Positions 1 through 13,602 of a stretch of 64,000 nt of DNA are shown one piece after another. Source of the stretch: Hirundichthys speculiger (lineage: Eukaryota; Chordata; Actinopteri; Beloniformes; Exocoetidae); assembly GCA_018398805.1 (NCBI GenBank), contig JAGFBZ010002245.1, positions 2,736,001-2,800,000 of the forward strand, read 5' to 3'. The translations under genes and the position numbers were made by a program. The notes beneath the pieces are model-generated. The model searched no databases. It saw only the letters and a list, made by a program, of their open reading frames with translations, and was not told where the DNA came from. The stretch's first letter is position 1. Each line of letters opens with the position of its first letter.

Positions 1-829
1 GCTGAACAGATATTGGATGTAAATCATATTTACTTTGAGTTTTCTGGTCCAGAAACAACCTTGTAACCTCAGGCCAGAGTCAAAAAGCAGACCAGAGCTT
101 TTAAATGTCTGCATAAACGGTTAACATGCACCTTCCATTTTGCATTGCAGTGTTGCGAAATGCCTCTAAAGACAGTTTAATTCAGTTCCAACCATTCAGA
201 GCAACAAAAACCTGTTACTTGGCACTGAGAAGTGTGCCTGAAGGGCGCTCTTCTGTGCTGTGTTATTGTACGAGAGCCATTCTGTATTAAATACATGGTC
301 ATGATTGGTCTGAGCAGGAAAGACTGTTTAAAGAGGAGGAAGACCAGGCAGATTCAGCCAGAATAAATGAAACATTAACAATTTGATTAGACTAGTTCTC
401 AGGCGGCCTTCACTTCTCTTCATTAGGCTTGCTAATGAAGCGGTACATGATACTGTCCATCAGCTCCGGCACCATCGTCATCACTTTTTTGTGCTCCATA
501 TTAATACACAAAATCATCAAATATGCATCTATGTAATGGCTCTGCTTTCAATTTGACTGTCCCTTTAGTGTGGGGACATGAAAGAGCATAATGTACAATA
601 GTTCTACATCTTATTGTGTGATTGATATTTGGCATGTTCATTTATTTAGCGTGGGGATGTTGAAGAGTCATTTTTGAAGTTTAAAGTCTTTTTCTTGACC
701 GAACGTTGAGGGAGATGCAGGTAGTAGTTCTGCAGGGTAAACCTGACGATGACAATCAAAGGCACCTACCCACTGTAGATCAACAGGGAGGAATACAGTT
801 GCACGTGTGTTTGCTAGATAAGCTAGACT

Positions 830-864
<35 letters not shown>

Positions 865-2249
865 GGCAGATAAGTAGGAGGAGGAAGATGATAGCAGTGG
901 GTGGATTAAAGCAATGAGACTGTGCGTGGATTAAAGGGTTATTTGTTTTTAAGCAGGTAGAAGACAGTGATGAGAGGACAGAGAGCAGAGCTCTTCCTGG
1001 TACAGCATCAGTAGAAGAGGGAGGAAATGGCAATTTTTGCTCATGACGGGGAGGAAATGGAGGAAAGAAGAGGTCCAGAGTGGATTTTGGCTGCGAAGAA
1101 GATGCCATATTAAAGAAAACATCTTTTTTAATGTCTGTAAAAATGGGAGAAAGAGCCTGGAGATGTACTATGTGAAGCCTGATGGGGCATTCAGATAATA
1201 TCATAAAGAGCAGCTCGCAACAGGAAGGGAGTTTTGTTGCTTGTTTTCTTTGAGTTGTAATTTCTGAAAAACCCTAATTTTCATAGTTGCATGACCAACA
1301 CAAAGAAAGATTGAATATAAAACCCCTACACCAAATAAAGAGTTTCCCAAAGGGTTATGGCGTTAATTACATCCATTTCTAATCCTTACGAAAAGGGTCT
1401 CTTTCCTTTGTGCTATTAAAATTCCACAGAATATGTGAGGCTCCTTTTGAAGGTAGGAAGCTCTTGTGTTTAACGCTATTAGAACCACATTAGAGCCATT
1501 AGCTGGCTGTGCTACAGGAAGCTACATCGCCAGCAGCACCACCAAAGAGTGCATCTGACAAAAGTCTGTGGCGTAGACTCTTACTATTTCTCTTAAAGTA
1601 CACAATCTCCTTAATGATTAATGAGTCCAACAGGAAGACTGTTAGTGTTTTATGGTGACTGAGGAGGATGGTCTCCTTAATCAGAAACAAGAAGGAGCAC
1701 TTTTCTGTGAGATGATCCCAAACCAACACTAAGATGTGTGGCTTCAGAGGTAGCAAACATAACCACCTAAACAATGCTTTACAAGCGCATATCATCCCTC
1801 ATGTGGTCCCTCGACTTTTTGTTTGGCCAGTTAAGCACTTAAATCCTCCACCACACCTGATTTAATAACAGGAATCTAAAAGTCAATGATATTTGTCTGT
1901 TTGAAACCAGCCAGGAACAGCAGCGCAGTGTTTTTATTTTAGTTTAAATCACCGATTACAGGAGCCCTGCGCAGGGAGCACACAGAAAAACTGGACAAAA
2001 TAGCAAGGATGACAAACTAGCTCTGTGGTTAACACGTGTTGGCATGGCGACCAGCAGAGCATGACTGGCGGCATGTTCAGCAGAGTTGGAGCCTTGACCG
2101 CTCCAGCTGCTTGGCTGGAGCTTTCGTTTAGCTTGTGTAACAGCAAAAATTACAATTTGTTCAAAGATAATGAGGTTGGAGAAAAGGAGCTGAGCTGCCT
2201 TCAAGTCTGGCACCTGATAAAAGGATTCTCATTCTTCCAGTTTTTCTGA

Positions 2250-2282
2250 CTTGATACAGGCATGTATCAAGCCTGTATCAAG
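2250..2282. repeat. Short inverted repeat (hairpin)
   Basis: The arms CTTGATACAGG (2250-2260) and CCTGTATCAAG (2272-2282) are perfectly complementary around an 11-base loop, and the loop repeats part of the arm (GTATCAAG). No function is assigned. Confidence 0.6.
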
Positions 2283-5200
2283 CCCGGCGTGCGCACTTCG
2301 CACCTTTTTAACCCCTGACCCATTTTCATGTCTGTTGCTATGAGCTTTAGATGTAAAGTCATGATGGCAGTGAGTCCTCACCTCTTGTGTTGCTCTATCC
2401 AGTGTTTACCTACTATTTAGATTTACTGCTGCCATAAATCACCCGTTATTCATGTTTCATGGAAACAACAAATGCTGGGAATTACGAGGCGTTTGAAGTA
2501 CTTCTGAACAAACTGGCACACGAGCCAAAATGAAAACACGCTGTGACTATGGTGAAGTTAATAATACATTTCTCCTGGGTCAAAGTATGTTTCCTGTGAC
2601 GTAAATGTGCTTTAAAACTACATACTTGTATAACAGCAGCTTAAAAGGTAATCTGTAAGAGAAAAATAAATTAATCAGTAAATTTGTCCTCTCCAGTTAT
2701 AATGCTAAAGTTCAATGTTCTGCGTTCAGTAATTGTCCTGCAGGTCATTGTCTTTGTGTCTCTCAGAGGTTCTGCCAACATTTCTTTGTAAACTCATTCA
2801 AACTTTGATTTATTTTCATATTGTGCTCTGTGTTTTAACAGTGACGCACTTCCTTTTCTTCCCAGATCATAGTCAGTTGGTAGCCCCAGCATGTATGGTG
2901 AACTGCAGTTCGTCATGCTCCAAGTCTCAAAATAACTAACAAAGAGGCTACATTTAAGAGAGGAACAAGATAAGCCTGATAAAGTGAATCTAAAATACTG
3001 ATGTCGTGTTGCCCTCCCCCAACACTGTTAGACACTGATACTCTCAGAGAGTCTGAGATTACAAGACCTTGCCTTTGGCTATGTTTCTTGTATCGTACTA
3101 TTACCAGTTGGCCGCTGTTGTGTAACTGCTTTCTGTGTATGTGTGTACACAAAGGAAGGAACACATGCAACCAACCAACACCACCCCCCAAAGAAAAAAA
3201 AAACAGAAAAAAAAAACTATTAATGTATAAAACTTGATATAAGTGATTAAAGTCTAAAACTTAATTTGCTCCAGAGTTTGTGCAAAATTTTAACTTAAGA
3301 GAAAGCAAAGCTGCTTCAGATAAATATAAGAAAGTCATATACAGGGATTCTCTAGAAATACCCTTTCCAGCGTGTTTTTAATTATAGAAAACAATGGCTC
3401 CTTAGAATAATTTATGTGCCAGTGGGGGCTAAGAATTGTGGTAGCTCTTCATGCATTTGTAAAATTGCTAAGAGCTGTTTAAAGTAATTAAAATACAGTA
3501 AGAATGTCTTTCGAGTTGCCCTTTCTTGCCTTCCTTCTTCTTTTCTTCTTTTGGTGCAGTTTGTTCACACTTTGTTCAAGAAGCCACAACTCGGCCTATT
3601 ATTTCTTATGCTGTTTAGCAATTCATTTGTATTTTCATTTAAAAGTGCTGACAGATGGATATCTGTGCTGAAAAGCGGAGTGCCTGTTCCCATTTATCTG
3701 GTGAATCAACCACTTATTATTAATGTATGATTTTTTTTTTTATGTGTTGTACATCTACATTGTTTAGTTTAGTTTATAGCTGAATTGTCTTTCAGATTTT
3801 ATGGGCAAGTCAATGCATGTTGACTGCTTGCTATAAACAGACCAAAGTCAAGCTTTGTCCCCCCTCCCCCAAAATTCATTCATATGGCTTGAACTGTATC
3901 CTGACAGACGCGTCTAACTTTATTGCATAAACTACAAATAAAGCTACTTTAATGTATTCCCACAGGAAGGCTTCCCACTCTGTAATTTGTTGGCTGCTGC
4001 AGAGGGTCTAAAGAGCAGCAATACTTCTTAATGCACTTGTAAACACAACCACACATAAACATTCACAGGGGTGCACACACACACACATACGCCTCGAGAA
4101 AAAGTTGAGAGCTGTACTCAGGATGGAATAATTATAGATGGCATTGAATTTCCTGCTCTCCTCTGTGTGCAAACAGTGTTTAGCCAAGACAGTTAGCTTG
4201 CTTCACATGTTTACACCATGGCACCAGTTGGCAGCAGCAACAGGGTCGCATTCTTGTACTGTTTGTTAATGTTGCAGTGTAGGCTCGATGGCATCAGAGC
4301 TGTGTCACCGGTTTACTCCACAAGTAACCCGTTTCTTAACTTTTGTGTTTTCAGGTTTCGACTAGAGTAGGAGTGACTGCAGCGGGATGTTTCAGAATTC
4401 TGATATCAGATTATTTCAGGCCCTCACATGACAGTAGAGCAGTAGTAGCTACGTGGTTTCCTCTTGCAAGTCACTGCAGGCTCTGCAAGCCAGTAAGATA
4501 TTCAGTCGAGTCATCTTGCCATATTTCTGACAAGCATGAGGAGTTGGCATTATTGCCAGCAGATACAGTATGTACCGTATGTAAACTATTAATGTATGAA
4601 GTGGTACACTACCAAAAAACCTGGAATTTTTGTATTTGTCGGGATGCACTCACGCTTGTCAAAGTGTAATATGCCATGTCGAGGCACGATTGACCGTCCT
4701 GCCTGATTCTCACATTGGCTCGCATTTACATTACTTCAGTCTCAGTCATGCTTGAGCATGATTGCTGCGTGTACATATGCTGGCATGTTGTTACACTAGG
4801 CATCCAGTTATTTAAGAAAAAGCTTCTGGTCTCAGAGAATCAGAACACTGGATGACAATGCTACTGACTTTTTAGCTTTTTCTGAGTTATTCTGTTCGGA
4901 TACAGCCCCCCCCACAATTCTTGATTTCTGACGTTATGCCACTCTGATTGGTCAATGGGAACTGTTGCATATACACGTCATGCATATGTTGTGTTCATGC
5001 CATCCTCCACATACATGTGCAACCGTGCCCACACACACACCTCTTCCAACAATGCCAGAGACCAGGAATGAAACCACTCACTCTAATCAAATGAACTAGA
5101 CTTTAGGGGTCAACCATGCTTGGGCACATTACAGATAGGGTAGTGTAGGGACACCCTTAACCCGGGTCCCACCGGGTGCAGAAGTGCTGCAGGATGGCTG

Positions 5201-7407
5201 CCCTGTACCAGCTGTGACTCATGGCCATGCTACTCTATGAGAGCGGTCCCACCACAAGCGCCATGACATGGTTTAGAAGCGTCCCGGAAGTAATTTAGCG
5301 CTGGACCACAGCGAAACGTTAATTTAAACACAGTGAATACAGTAGATCTTGAAGGAAGTCAGATACAAGAATCGTATATAGGTTCTTGTAAATTTTCATA
5401 ATAAATACCACAAGCAGACTTAATCTGCTATGGCTGTGGTTAAACAATTTAGAGGGTGTTAGAAAAGATTTGAACAACGCATAAGGAGATATTCATTTTA
5501 GAAGTCAAAGGCACATTTTTTTGGAACCAGTGATCCTTTTTATATGTATAATTCCACAAATCAAAACCGCAGTGAAGCCAGACAAAGACGATTCCAGTCC
5601 CCCAAAAATGGAAGCAAATTATTTTCATTCATGTCTTGGGAAGAAATAGACAGAAAGCTACTTGTGGAGATAATGAATAGGAAGACACATGGGCAATGAG
5701 AGAGAAGTAAGAACTGTTTTTCTGAGTTTCTTTCATTTAACTGAGACTAGTTCATTCTGGCCTTGCACATTCCTTTACTGTACGCTACACAGATGCAGAC
5801 ATTGACTCAGTGGGATGGAGTGAGGAGCAGACTGAAACAGATGAAGCGAGTGAAGAGATGCAGAGATTGCTGCAAGGAGGGGAAGCCAGCACGATAGGGC
5901 ACTGTGAACAGGGGGAGGGGAGGGGGGGGGTGTATCTGTCTGGTAGGTGTTATTGGGTGAAGCCACCCACGGCTGCTTGTCACCATGGTGACACCATGGT
6001 TACAACCAGGTGTTCCTGAAATGGCTTCTTCTTTGTGTTTCTTTGTTTTTATATCAGTGAGTACATGGAATAATTTAAATTTACCACTGATTAAGCGACG
6101 CACCAATATTCTCCATAGTCTTATTTTGTTTGAAACTGTTCTTCATTAATAGCAGTGTACATTTGCTGGTGTTCATCATTCATTTTAATAATGCCAATTC
6201 CATGTACAGTGTATGTGTGTACAATGTGTATTGAGTTTTTGATCGCAGGAGGTCTCATTACATTAAAGTTCAATCAACAATATGTTAACTCTGAGATCAC
6301 TCTTACTCGAGTTAAGAAAACAGCTGTCACTTATGGAGTAATTATATATTAATTCAACATAGTGCAGACTCTGCTAGATTTTTACATTTAAAAAAAGGCA
6401 CATATTGTTTTACATGAATTGATGTCGATACACATTAAAATGAAATGCAATACGTTTTCAATTAGTTTACTAATCTTGACTTTAGTTTTAAAGTGAGCAA
6501 ACACTCCTATGCACCTAGGTTGTGCAAGGCTCTGCTTGTCCTGTGTTATCGTTTGCTTCGCCCTGTAATTACACCACCAGCCACTAGACGGCAGTAGGGA
6601 TTGTTTTCTGCAGCGCTGTAGCTTGCAGTGCAGAGTTTCCTTTTATTTACTTCCTAGCTTACACATAGCAGCGGAAAAAAATAATTAGCATATTTTACGT
6701 GAGTTGGTGCTGATAAATGTTGAGTATCAGCTGTTTTTGCAGACATTACAGCAAACTATTGTGCTACCCAACTTAAAGACGAAGATGAAGTAGCTGCAGG
6801 AAATTCAAAGATGAAGAAGAACAAATCAACCAATCACATTTCCTGCAGTCTGCATTAATGCAATGCGCAGTTGCATTTGGAAAGAGGTGCAAATCAGGTG
6901 GAGGGTTCACACCTACGGCGTAGCTTTGATGCAGAAGTATCAGCCTTTGCTGAAGTGTAGGCCAGAGCTTGTGTTGTTTTACTGGGCTTTTGTTCTGAGA
7001 TGCAGATGAATCCATCGTGCATGGATGATAAATTGATCATAAATGTATTCCTGCTGACTATCGGGTAACAGCCTTATAATATTGCTGTCAGCTATGATTT
7101 TGATGTCTCTAAAGATGCTGAGTTCCAGTATGTGCTTGGATATCAGCTGTATGAAAGAGGAAATGAGAGTGTCAGCTGCCTCCGGATCTGCAAGAGGAAA
7201 AGTCGGGGAGGAATGTAGTTCGTTGAGCAAAACCTACAGAGTGCAAATTAGGTTTTTAAGGTCACCATGGTAACTGTCTCAGTTTAAGTTAACCCCACTT
7301 TGACAAATGTACCGATGCTTATGTACCACATGCTTGTGAAAGTTTGTCATTGTTAAGGTCAAAAACAAGTATCTTTTGATGTTCAGTGGTTATAATTATA
7401 TGTGTAG

Positions 7408-7431
7408 GTGTGTGTGTGTGTGTGTGTGTGT
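7408..7431. repeat. (GT)n microsatellite
   Basis: A run of about twelve GT dinucleotides in the presumed UBL3 intron. Ordinary teleost simple repeat. Confidence 0.9.
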
Positions 7432-8724
7432 ATGACTTGTTTGTGCTTAAACCTATAAGCTGATTTGGCAACGTGTTTATAGAGATCTCTGTTTCAATCT
7501 GTTGGTGTTGGTCCTCTTACATCACTACCGTTGACTGCATGTGTGAGTGCATGCGTGCCATTCAGCAGAGCAGGTCTGGCTGGGCCAAACGTGTGGGGTT
7601 GAAGGCTAACAGACGTTCAGCACATGGAAACACACTCGCAACAATGACACACGTGCTTGTGCCATGCGTGCACTGCAGGCCAGCAACTCTTATACAGCGA
7701 CCAAAGGGAAACACACACATCCCACTGCTGCTCTGGCTCTTAAAGGCACTCTCCGCCACTTCTCCACACAACTATTTAAATGACATCTTTTTTATTAAGT
7801 CCTGTGTGTGTGTTTGAAATATGCAGTTAAGTTTTACAGGAGCTTCTGTTGCTAAGCCAGCTTTTAATGCTACTACAGCTGCTGCTCAAATGGAAACAGC
7901 TGCTAAAGGTACAGTTTCATACCAAGGATTTTAATCTTCGTGTAAAAAAAAAAAAAAGATTTTAGACACTAATGATAAACACTTCTAATAAAAATAGTAC
8001 TCTGTGTGTGCATTATTATTGTATTACTGTGGTAACGTCTTAAAGTTTCATCTCTGGGATGTGGAGCTGCTCTTCTCTCAGCTTCTCTTTCTTTCCTCTG
8101 TCAGTTCACACAGCTCCCCCTTTTTCTCCTTCTTCCTCTTACTCCCACTTTTCTGCAAGACCGAAAAAAACCCAATATCTAAAATTTCATACTGTTTGCA
8201 ACATTCATTTTGCGTCTTAGTTTTGTGAATACATTGATGGATTCACTGCAGTGATGTGGGTGAATCAGAGGATGACCTAGCTTTGTAACCGCCTTCATAA
8301 CCAGCTTCTCATCTTTTTCATCTTGCACTCTTTCTCTTGTCTCCATCCCGTCTTCTCTGTACTTCTCCTCCCTGTGTCCTCCTCTCTCTCGCTCGGTGTA
8401 CCATCATCATTAAAAAAACAAAAAAAGAAGAAAAACAAAACATAATTTATGATCCAATCAAACATGCAAACCTTATTATTCTACAGCCAGTTATAATAGA
8501 ATAAATGAATATTAGCATTTGAGCATTTGAGGGCTGATTAATAGAAATGCATAAATAATTTGCATTGGCTAGCTCACAAGAATATCTATCCAATTGACAG
8601 GTATGCCCATCTGTCTTATTGTTGTTAAATATGTGATATTGCCCCATGTTTTACTTTTGTGTAAGTAAAGCAAAACTGTTATATCCTGTCATTCGAGAGG
8701 GGAAAAAAAGAAAACTGGCCCAGA

Positions 8725-8945
8725 GTTCAGTTCAACTTTATTTGTATAGCGTTTATTACGATACATGACCCCCAAGCAAATATTATTAACTATAAGTAAT
8801 ATTATTAAATCTTAATTAAAGAAACAGTGGCAAGGCAAAACTGCTCTTTAAGAGAAAGAAACCTTGAGCAGGACCTGGATCATAAGGGGGGACCTTCCTG
8901 CTGAAGGCCAGAGGGTTAAAGGAAGAAAAGAGAAGGGAGATGTGA
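8725..8945. repeat. Dispersed teleost repeat fragment
   Basis: It starts with TTCAACTTTATTTGTATAGC and continues through a segment reading CAGTGGCAAGGCAAAACTGC and AAGAAACCTTGAGCAGGACC. This combination is familiar from high-copy fish repeats (recognition from memory, family not named). It looks old and fragmentary. Confidence 0.6.
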
Positions 8946-10564
8946 CAGAAACGATGGAAGACAAAGAGAGGAGAGGTGAAAAGTGAATCTTTATCATAAA
9001 TTAACTATTGGTTAGTGTAATTTCTCAAAAAAAGTACTTGTACTTCAGCTTGATTTTATACTTTCTATCTCCTGAACAGTCCAACTCTATGAGAATATGT
9101 CATCTTGTCACAACTTTCACTGCAGTAATCAAGTGCATCAGTTAGTTACTAAATGTAAAAGGAGCTCAGGCAGCGTCAACATTAACCTTCTGCTTTCATC
9201 TCTGAGCTCAGCTAGTGTAGTTTGCAGCTTACATCAGTGGTCATGCCATGTTATAATGCTGCAGTCAAAAGTGCTTTATCACAAATCTTAATCCTCTTCC
9301 TCCCTCTCTACGCTCACTCTTCACACACTCCACTTTGAAACATCTTCCGCTGCCTTTTCTGTGCAGTGATGACATGCACACTGCTGCACAGAATGCAGAA
9401 TGGTGCCTAAGGCTGACCTCTTACTTCCCTCTGTAGAGCTGTGGAAACAAAACTGGTTCATTTATCATTTTTACTAGCCCTTTCTGTCACCAATGACTAC
9501 TTGGATAAGCTGTTTGGGACAGACTTCACATTGTAACCTCCTTTAGTATTCCAGACCAGTTAAATGTTCATGTCTTGTGGGCAGCGGCATCCAAGTTGCA
9601 TTACGTTGATGATCTTAATGTGTCTCTCTTTATGAACTCATTTAGTAGCGAAAACTCAACTCCAGTCCCGGAAATTCACCTAAATAATGCATAACAAAAT
9701 AAAATGCAGCAATGAAAAAGTAATTCACAAACCCAGTTTCCCAGCTGAGAGGGTAATTGGAAAATGCGAGGTAAAACGAAAATGTTCATTGTGTTCCTAA
9801 TTTACAACTGAATGTTTGTCTGAGAGAGCCTTTATAAGCCTTTATGATGGTCTCATGGGAAGTATCTGATATAAGCTTATATTTAAACACGGGCAAAGGA
9901 ACATGCAAATGCAAACCCACCTGTCGTGGTGGTAGTTAAATTGAAGATCTGGCAAACTGCAATGAAAGAGACAAAACTAGGACCAGAAACCGCTTGATGA
10001 TGTAAGAAACGGTGTCACGGATCCTTAAACCTTGAGTCTTTATGTCTAGATTGTAAATTTGAATACCAACAGCATTTTAAATCACCTCCATACTAAAATG
10101 TACCTTTATAAATGGCATGACATAATTTTTTTTTTGCAGTCCAATTTCAAATGTGTTTGACAAAAAAATTAATAGAAATCGGTAATGAATTTGTGGAAAT
10201 TAATGTCAGTTTTGGAGACTGTACAGTACAGTATTGTATATCTCTATGGGAATAACGTGAGGTTTAGTTATCTATAGTGCAGCAACTCACATCAAGTTGT
10301 GACAGAAACCTAACACAAAGAAATACGGTATGGGAGTTTGACAAAACTGGGTTGGAAGTTGGAGAGACACATGGGAGCTGATGCAGCGGAAGAAACCTCC
10401 ACAGGCTCCTCGTATCCATCTCTTGTTTTCTATCAATATTTATTTCACTTGAACATTTATGCTTGCTGATTCAACTGTTGTTGTGGATACATCTTTTTTT
10501 ATGTGACAATTATTGTGTCCTACAGACGGCAATCGTGTTGACTGCATTCTCTTATGTGTTGCAG

Positions 10565-10673
10565 ATAAACCTGCGGCTTATTTTAGTCAGCGGAAAGACG
10601 AAAGAATTCCTGTTCTCACCTAATGACTCGGCAGCAGACATTGCCAAACATGTTTATGACAACTGGCCAATGG
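10565..10673 (+). CDS. ubl3: UBL3 exon 2
   Basis: It follows the acceptor TTGCAG and ends at the donor ATGG/GTGAGTA. It encodes the first beta strands of the ubiquitin fold, from INLRLILVSGK to VYDNWPM plus the first base of the next Asp codon. The 109 bases leave phase 1, completed by AC at the start of exon 3. Confidence 0.95.
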
Positions 10674-13552
10674 GTGAGTAGCTCTTAATTGTTTCTGGTA
10701 ATAGCAATAGATGTGGAAGTACCATGTTCATACAACACAAACAAATCTGGGGTTATGAAGCTTCTTCTTTCTCATCAAAAAGTTCTTATCTGATTTAATT
10801 TACTATTCCCCCCACTTTAATTTACACAACTGATGCACAAATTGATTTTCACAACTCTCCGATAAGCCGCTCGATCTGCTTTGATTTTCAGTGTATTCTG
10901 AAGCAGCTAACATCATTAGTATTTTCCTTTAAACTCAGGATAATTGGAGATAATTAGGAGAATCCTGAAACTGCAGCATGGCTGCTGTTTCAGCTCACAG
11001 TGCAGCTGTCCATCCCACAAATTGTTTCACTTGTCCAGTGCTTCTCTCATATCGCTACTTTCAGCTGGAGTTGGCAGATTTTTCATCTTTAAAAAAAAAA
11101 AAAATCAATCACTGAATTATTCACAAATGCATAATGATAAATTTTCTGTTGTCTATAATTTAAATGGGAGACACTGATGCTTGACTGACTTTCTATCTTA
11201 CTATGAAGATACATAAGTGTATTAATAACTATTAAGTTTGCACATTTCCATCCCTAAGGCTATAGTGCTCTGCTGTACGATTTTTAATGTGATAGATTTG
11301 TGTGCTACTGTATACACATTGAGAACATTTGAATAAGAAAGTGTTGCTGCTCTTTCTTTGTCATTTGATATTCTCACACACTGCACATAGGTAATATATG
11401 GAGTCAGTGTCGGTTTGCAGTGAAACGCATTATACGTACAATCCATTTCTAATTACTTCAGTGGAGCTCTTTCTTGCAGTGTGGGAATTGTTGGATCGTC
11501 AGGGTGGGTAGCTGAACTGAACTCCTTTCAGCCAGATTATCATTGCATCCAGGAATGTGGGATCTCTGTAATACACCCACTCCCTAAAGTCCTCCACACC
11601 AGAGGCTGCATTTCATTTGATACTGCCGACCTTCCACCACCTTCTTGACTGAAAAAAACTGTTTTATCACGGTGCTGTGAATGGAGTCCAGTTCGAAAGA
11701 AGCCCACAATGCTAGAAAGGCTACAAATGACTCGGGTAGACTTTTATTCTCCCTGACAACAGGAGTTTTGTGTTCAGCCCAGTAAGTTTTGAAAGTGCGT
11801 TGTGTTCCTCCCAGACAACAGATCTGAACCCCATGAGAACCCGAGCAGGCACTCAGTCAGCAACAACACCCTCGATTTAGCTAGAAACAAACATCTGGTG
11901 GCCAGACTCTTCTGCCCTGTAACTCCTTCCACTGTTTTCTCTTTTATTTAGTGCCTTCTCCTTTGTCTCCAGCTCTTCTGAAAGGCCACACCTCGTGCTC
12001 TTCTTTTGCCACAACTCTTTTTTAAGTCCTGTACCGCATCCCACTGAAGTCCATATACATTTTGGATATAATACCATAAAATAAGAATCCTTAATGTCTG
12101 AAATTGTGTTTGTAGTTTTTTTGTGGTCATATTTCTTTCCCATAAAGTGACATTTTTTTCATTACACTTTTAGTAAGAAGTATCTTTTATTAACGATGAA
12201 TAAGACCGAGACAACAGTTTAGATTCAAAGTGTTTCATATCATCTGCCCTGTGGAACTTCACTGCTGTCTTATTGCACAAGTAGCTTAAAATCTTTGTGT
12301 CAGTCACAGAAATGAGTAATGGAACCTAAAAAGCTTCTGAAATTTAATGTCTGAACCTTTACTTTCTTAGTTGATCTTGTTGGTTACACAAAATGATGCA
12401 AAACTGGAAAATAGGTGAATAATGGTGCGATTTTGAAAGAAAAAAAGAAAGACTTGTCTTTAAAGCAAACATGTGATGATCAGAGAAGGAAAATATTCAA
12501 AGCTGTCCTTTCATCCATCTCCATCACGGTTATTCTCTTTAACTCCTTCCTTCCATCTGTTTTTCTTTTTCTGTCAGACTGGGAGGTGGAGCAGGTCAGC
12601 AGTCCTAACATCCTGAGGCTGATCTACCAGGGACGCTTTCTACATGGCAACGTAACACTAGGAGGTAAGAGAGCTCAGGGGCTACACCACCAAAAGAAAA
12701 TGTCTATGTGCTCATAGACGTGCACACAGAATGACAGCAGTGTGCTGCTGGAAAGTTCTTTGCTGTTCTCCTCTTTTTCCTGAGCCGCTGAACAGAGGTA
12801 CCTCAGTACTCTGGACAAGCCTGCTTTGACACAGAGAGGCAGGAGAGAGGAAATACAAAAAAAAGGAGGGGAAGGAGACTTCTCAGGAAAAGGAGGGAAT
12901 ACTGAGGTTGGAACAGACTTCAGGAAAGACAAAGAAGAAAGAGAAGGGACGAGGCTTAAAAATTAATGTCACTAGTGACAAGAAGAGGATGCTTTCTCTT
13001 GAGGTGGATTGACCTCACTCCTAAGTTGCTTTTAGACCTTTTTTAAAAAATCTTCCAAACTTGGTTTCAAAGTGAATTGGAAGTGATTAATTTACTTTTA
13101 CTTTTTATTTTTTTGAGGTTGTCTGAAATCTTTTTACAGCCGTCACTTTAGTGTCATTCATCTAATAATTCTATAATTGCTGTCGTAATTTGTTGCACAA
13201 TGACACCAAATCCTTTTAATGTTGAGCTCAGATCACACTGACAAAAATATTCCGGCTTGTATAGCAGTGAATACTTGGTGTGTCTATGTTGAGGTGCAAA
13301 ATGTCGCAGCTTATATTTAGGTTTTTGTCATCGGATAACACAGTAGGACAAACATTGCAAAGCATATTCAGTGACATTCAGGTAAAAAGTTCAATTTAGG
13401 ACAAAGATCAGTGTTAACATCAGGCTCAATTATGATTTTGTTCATTCCTGCGTCATAAATTACAGTAGGTTATACATTTGAAGTTAATAATACAGAATCA
13501 ATGAGAACAGACATAAACAGTATTATCACAATTTTTTATTTTATTCTATATT

Positions 13553-13602
<50 letters not shown>

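Larger units (their letters stand above)
1..10564 (+). other. Probable UBL3 intron 1 (non-coding)
   Basis: No coding exon was recognised here. The stretch ends in a good acceptor (TTGCAG) directly before UBL3 exon 2, and known UBL3 genes have a short first coding exon followed by a very long intron, so most or all of this is inferred to be intron 1. It holds a poly-T run at about 832-862, a (GT)n run at 7408-7431, a small hairpin at 2250-2282 and one dispersed repeat at 8725-8945. The scattered open frames of 60-180 codons are low in complexity and look like chance. No GC-rich first exon or promoter was seen, so exon 1 probably lies outside the window. Confidence 0.55.

Noticed and set aside
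668..1204. Minus-strand open frame of 178 codons
   Set aside because: It crosses a poly-A/poly-T run giving a Lys tract, shows no domain, and lies in presumed intron sequence.
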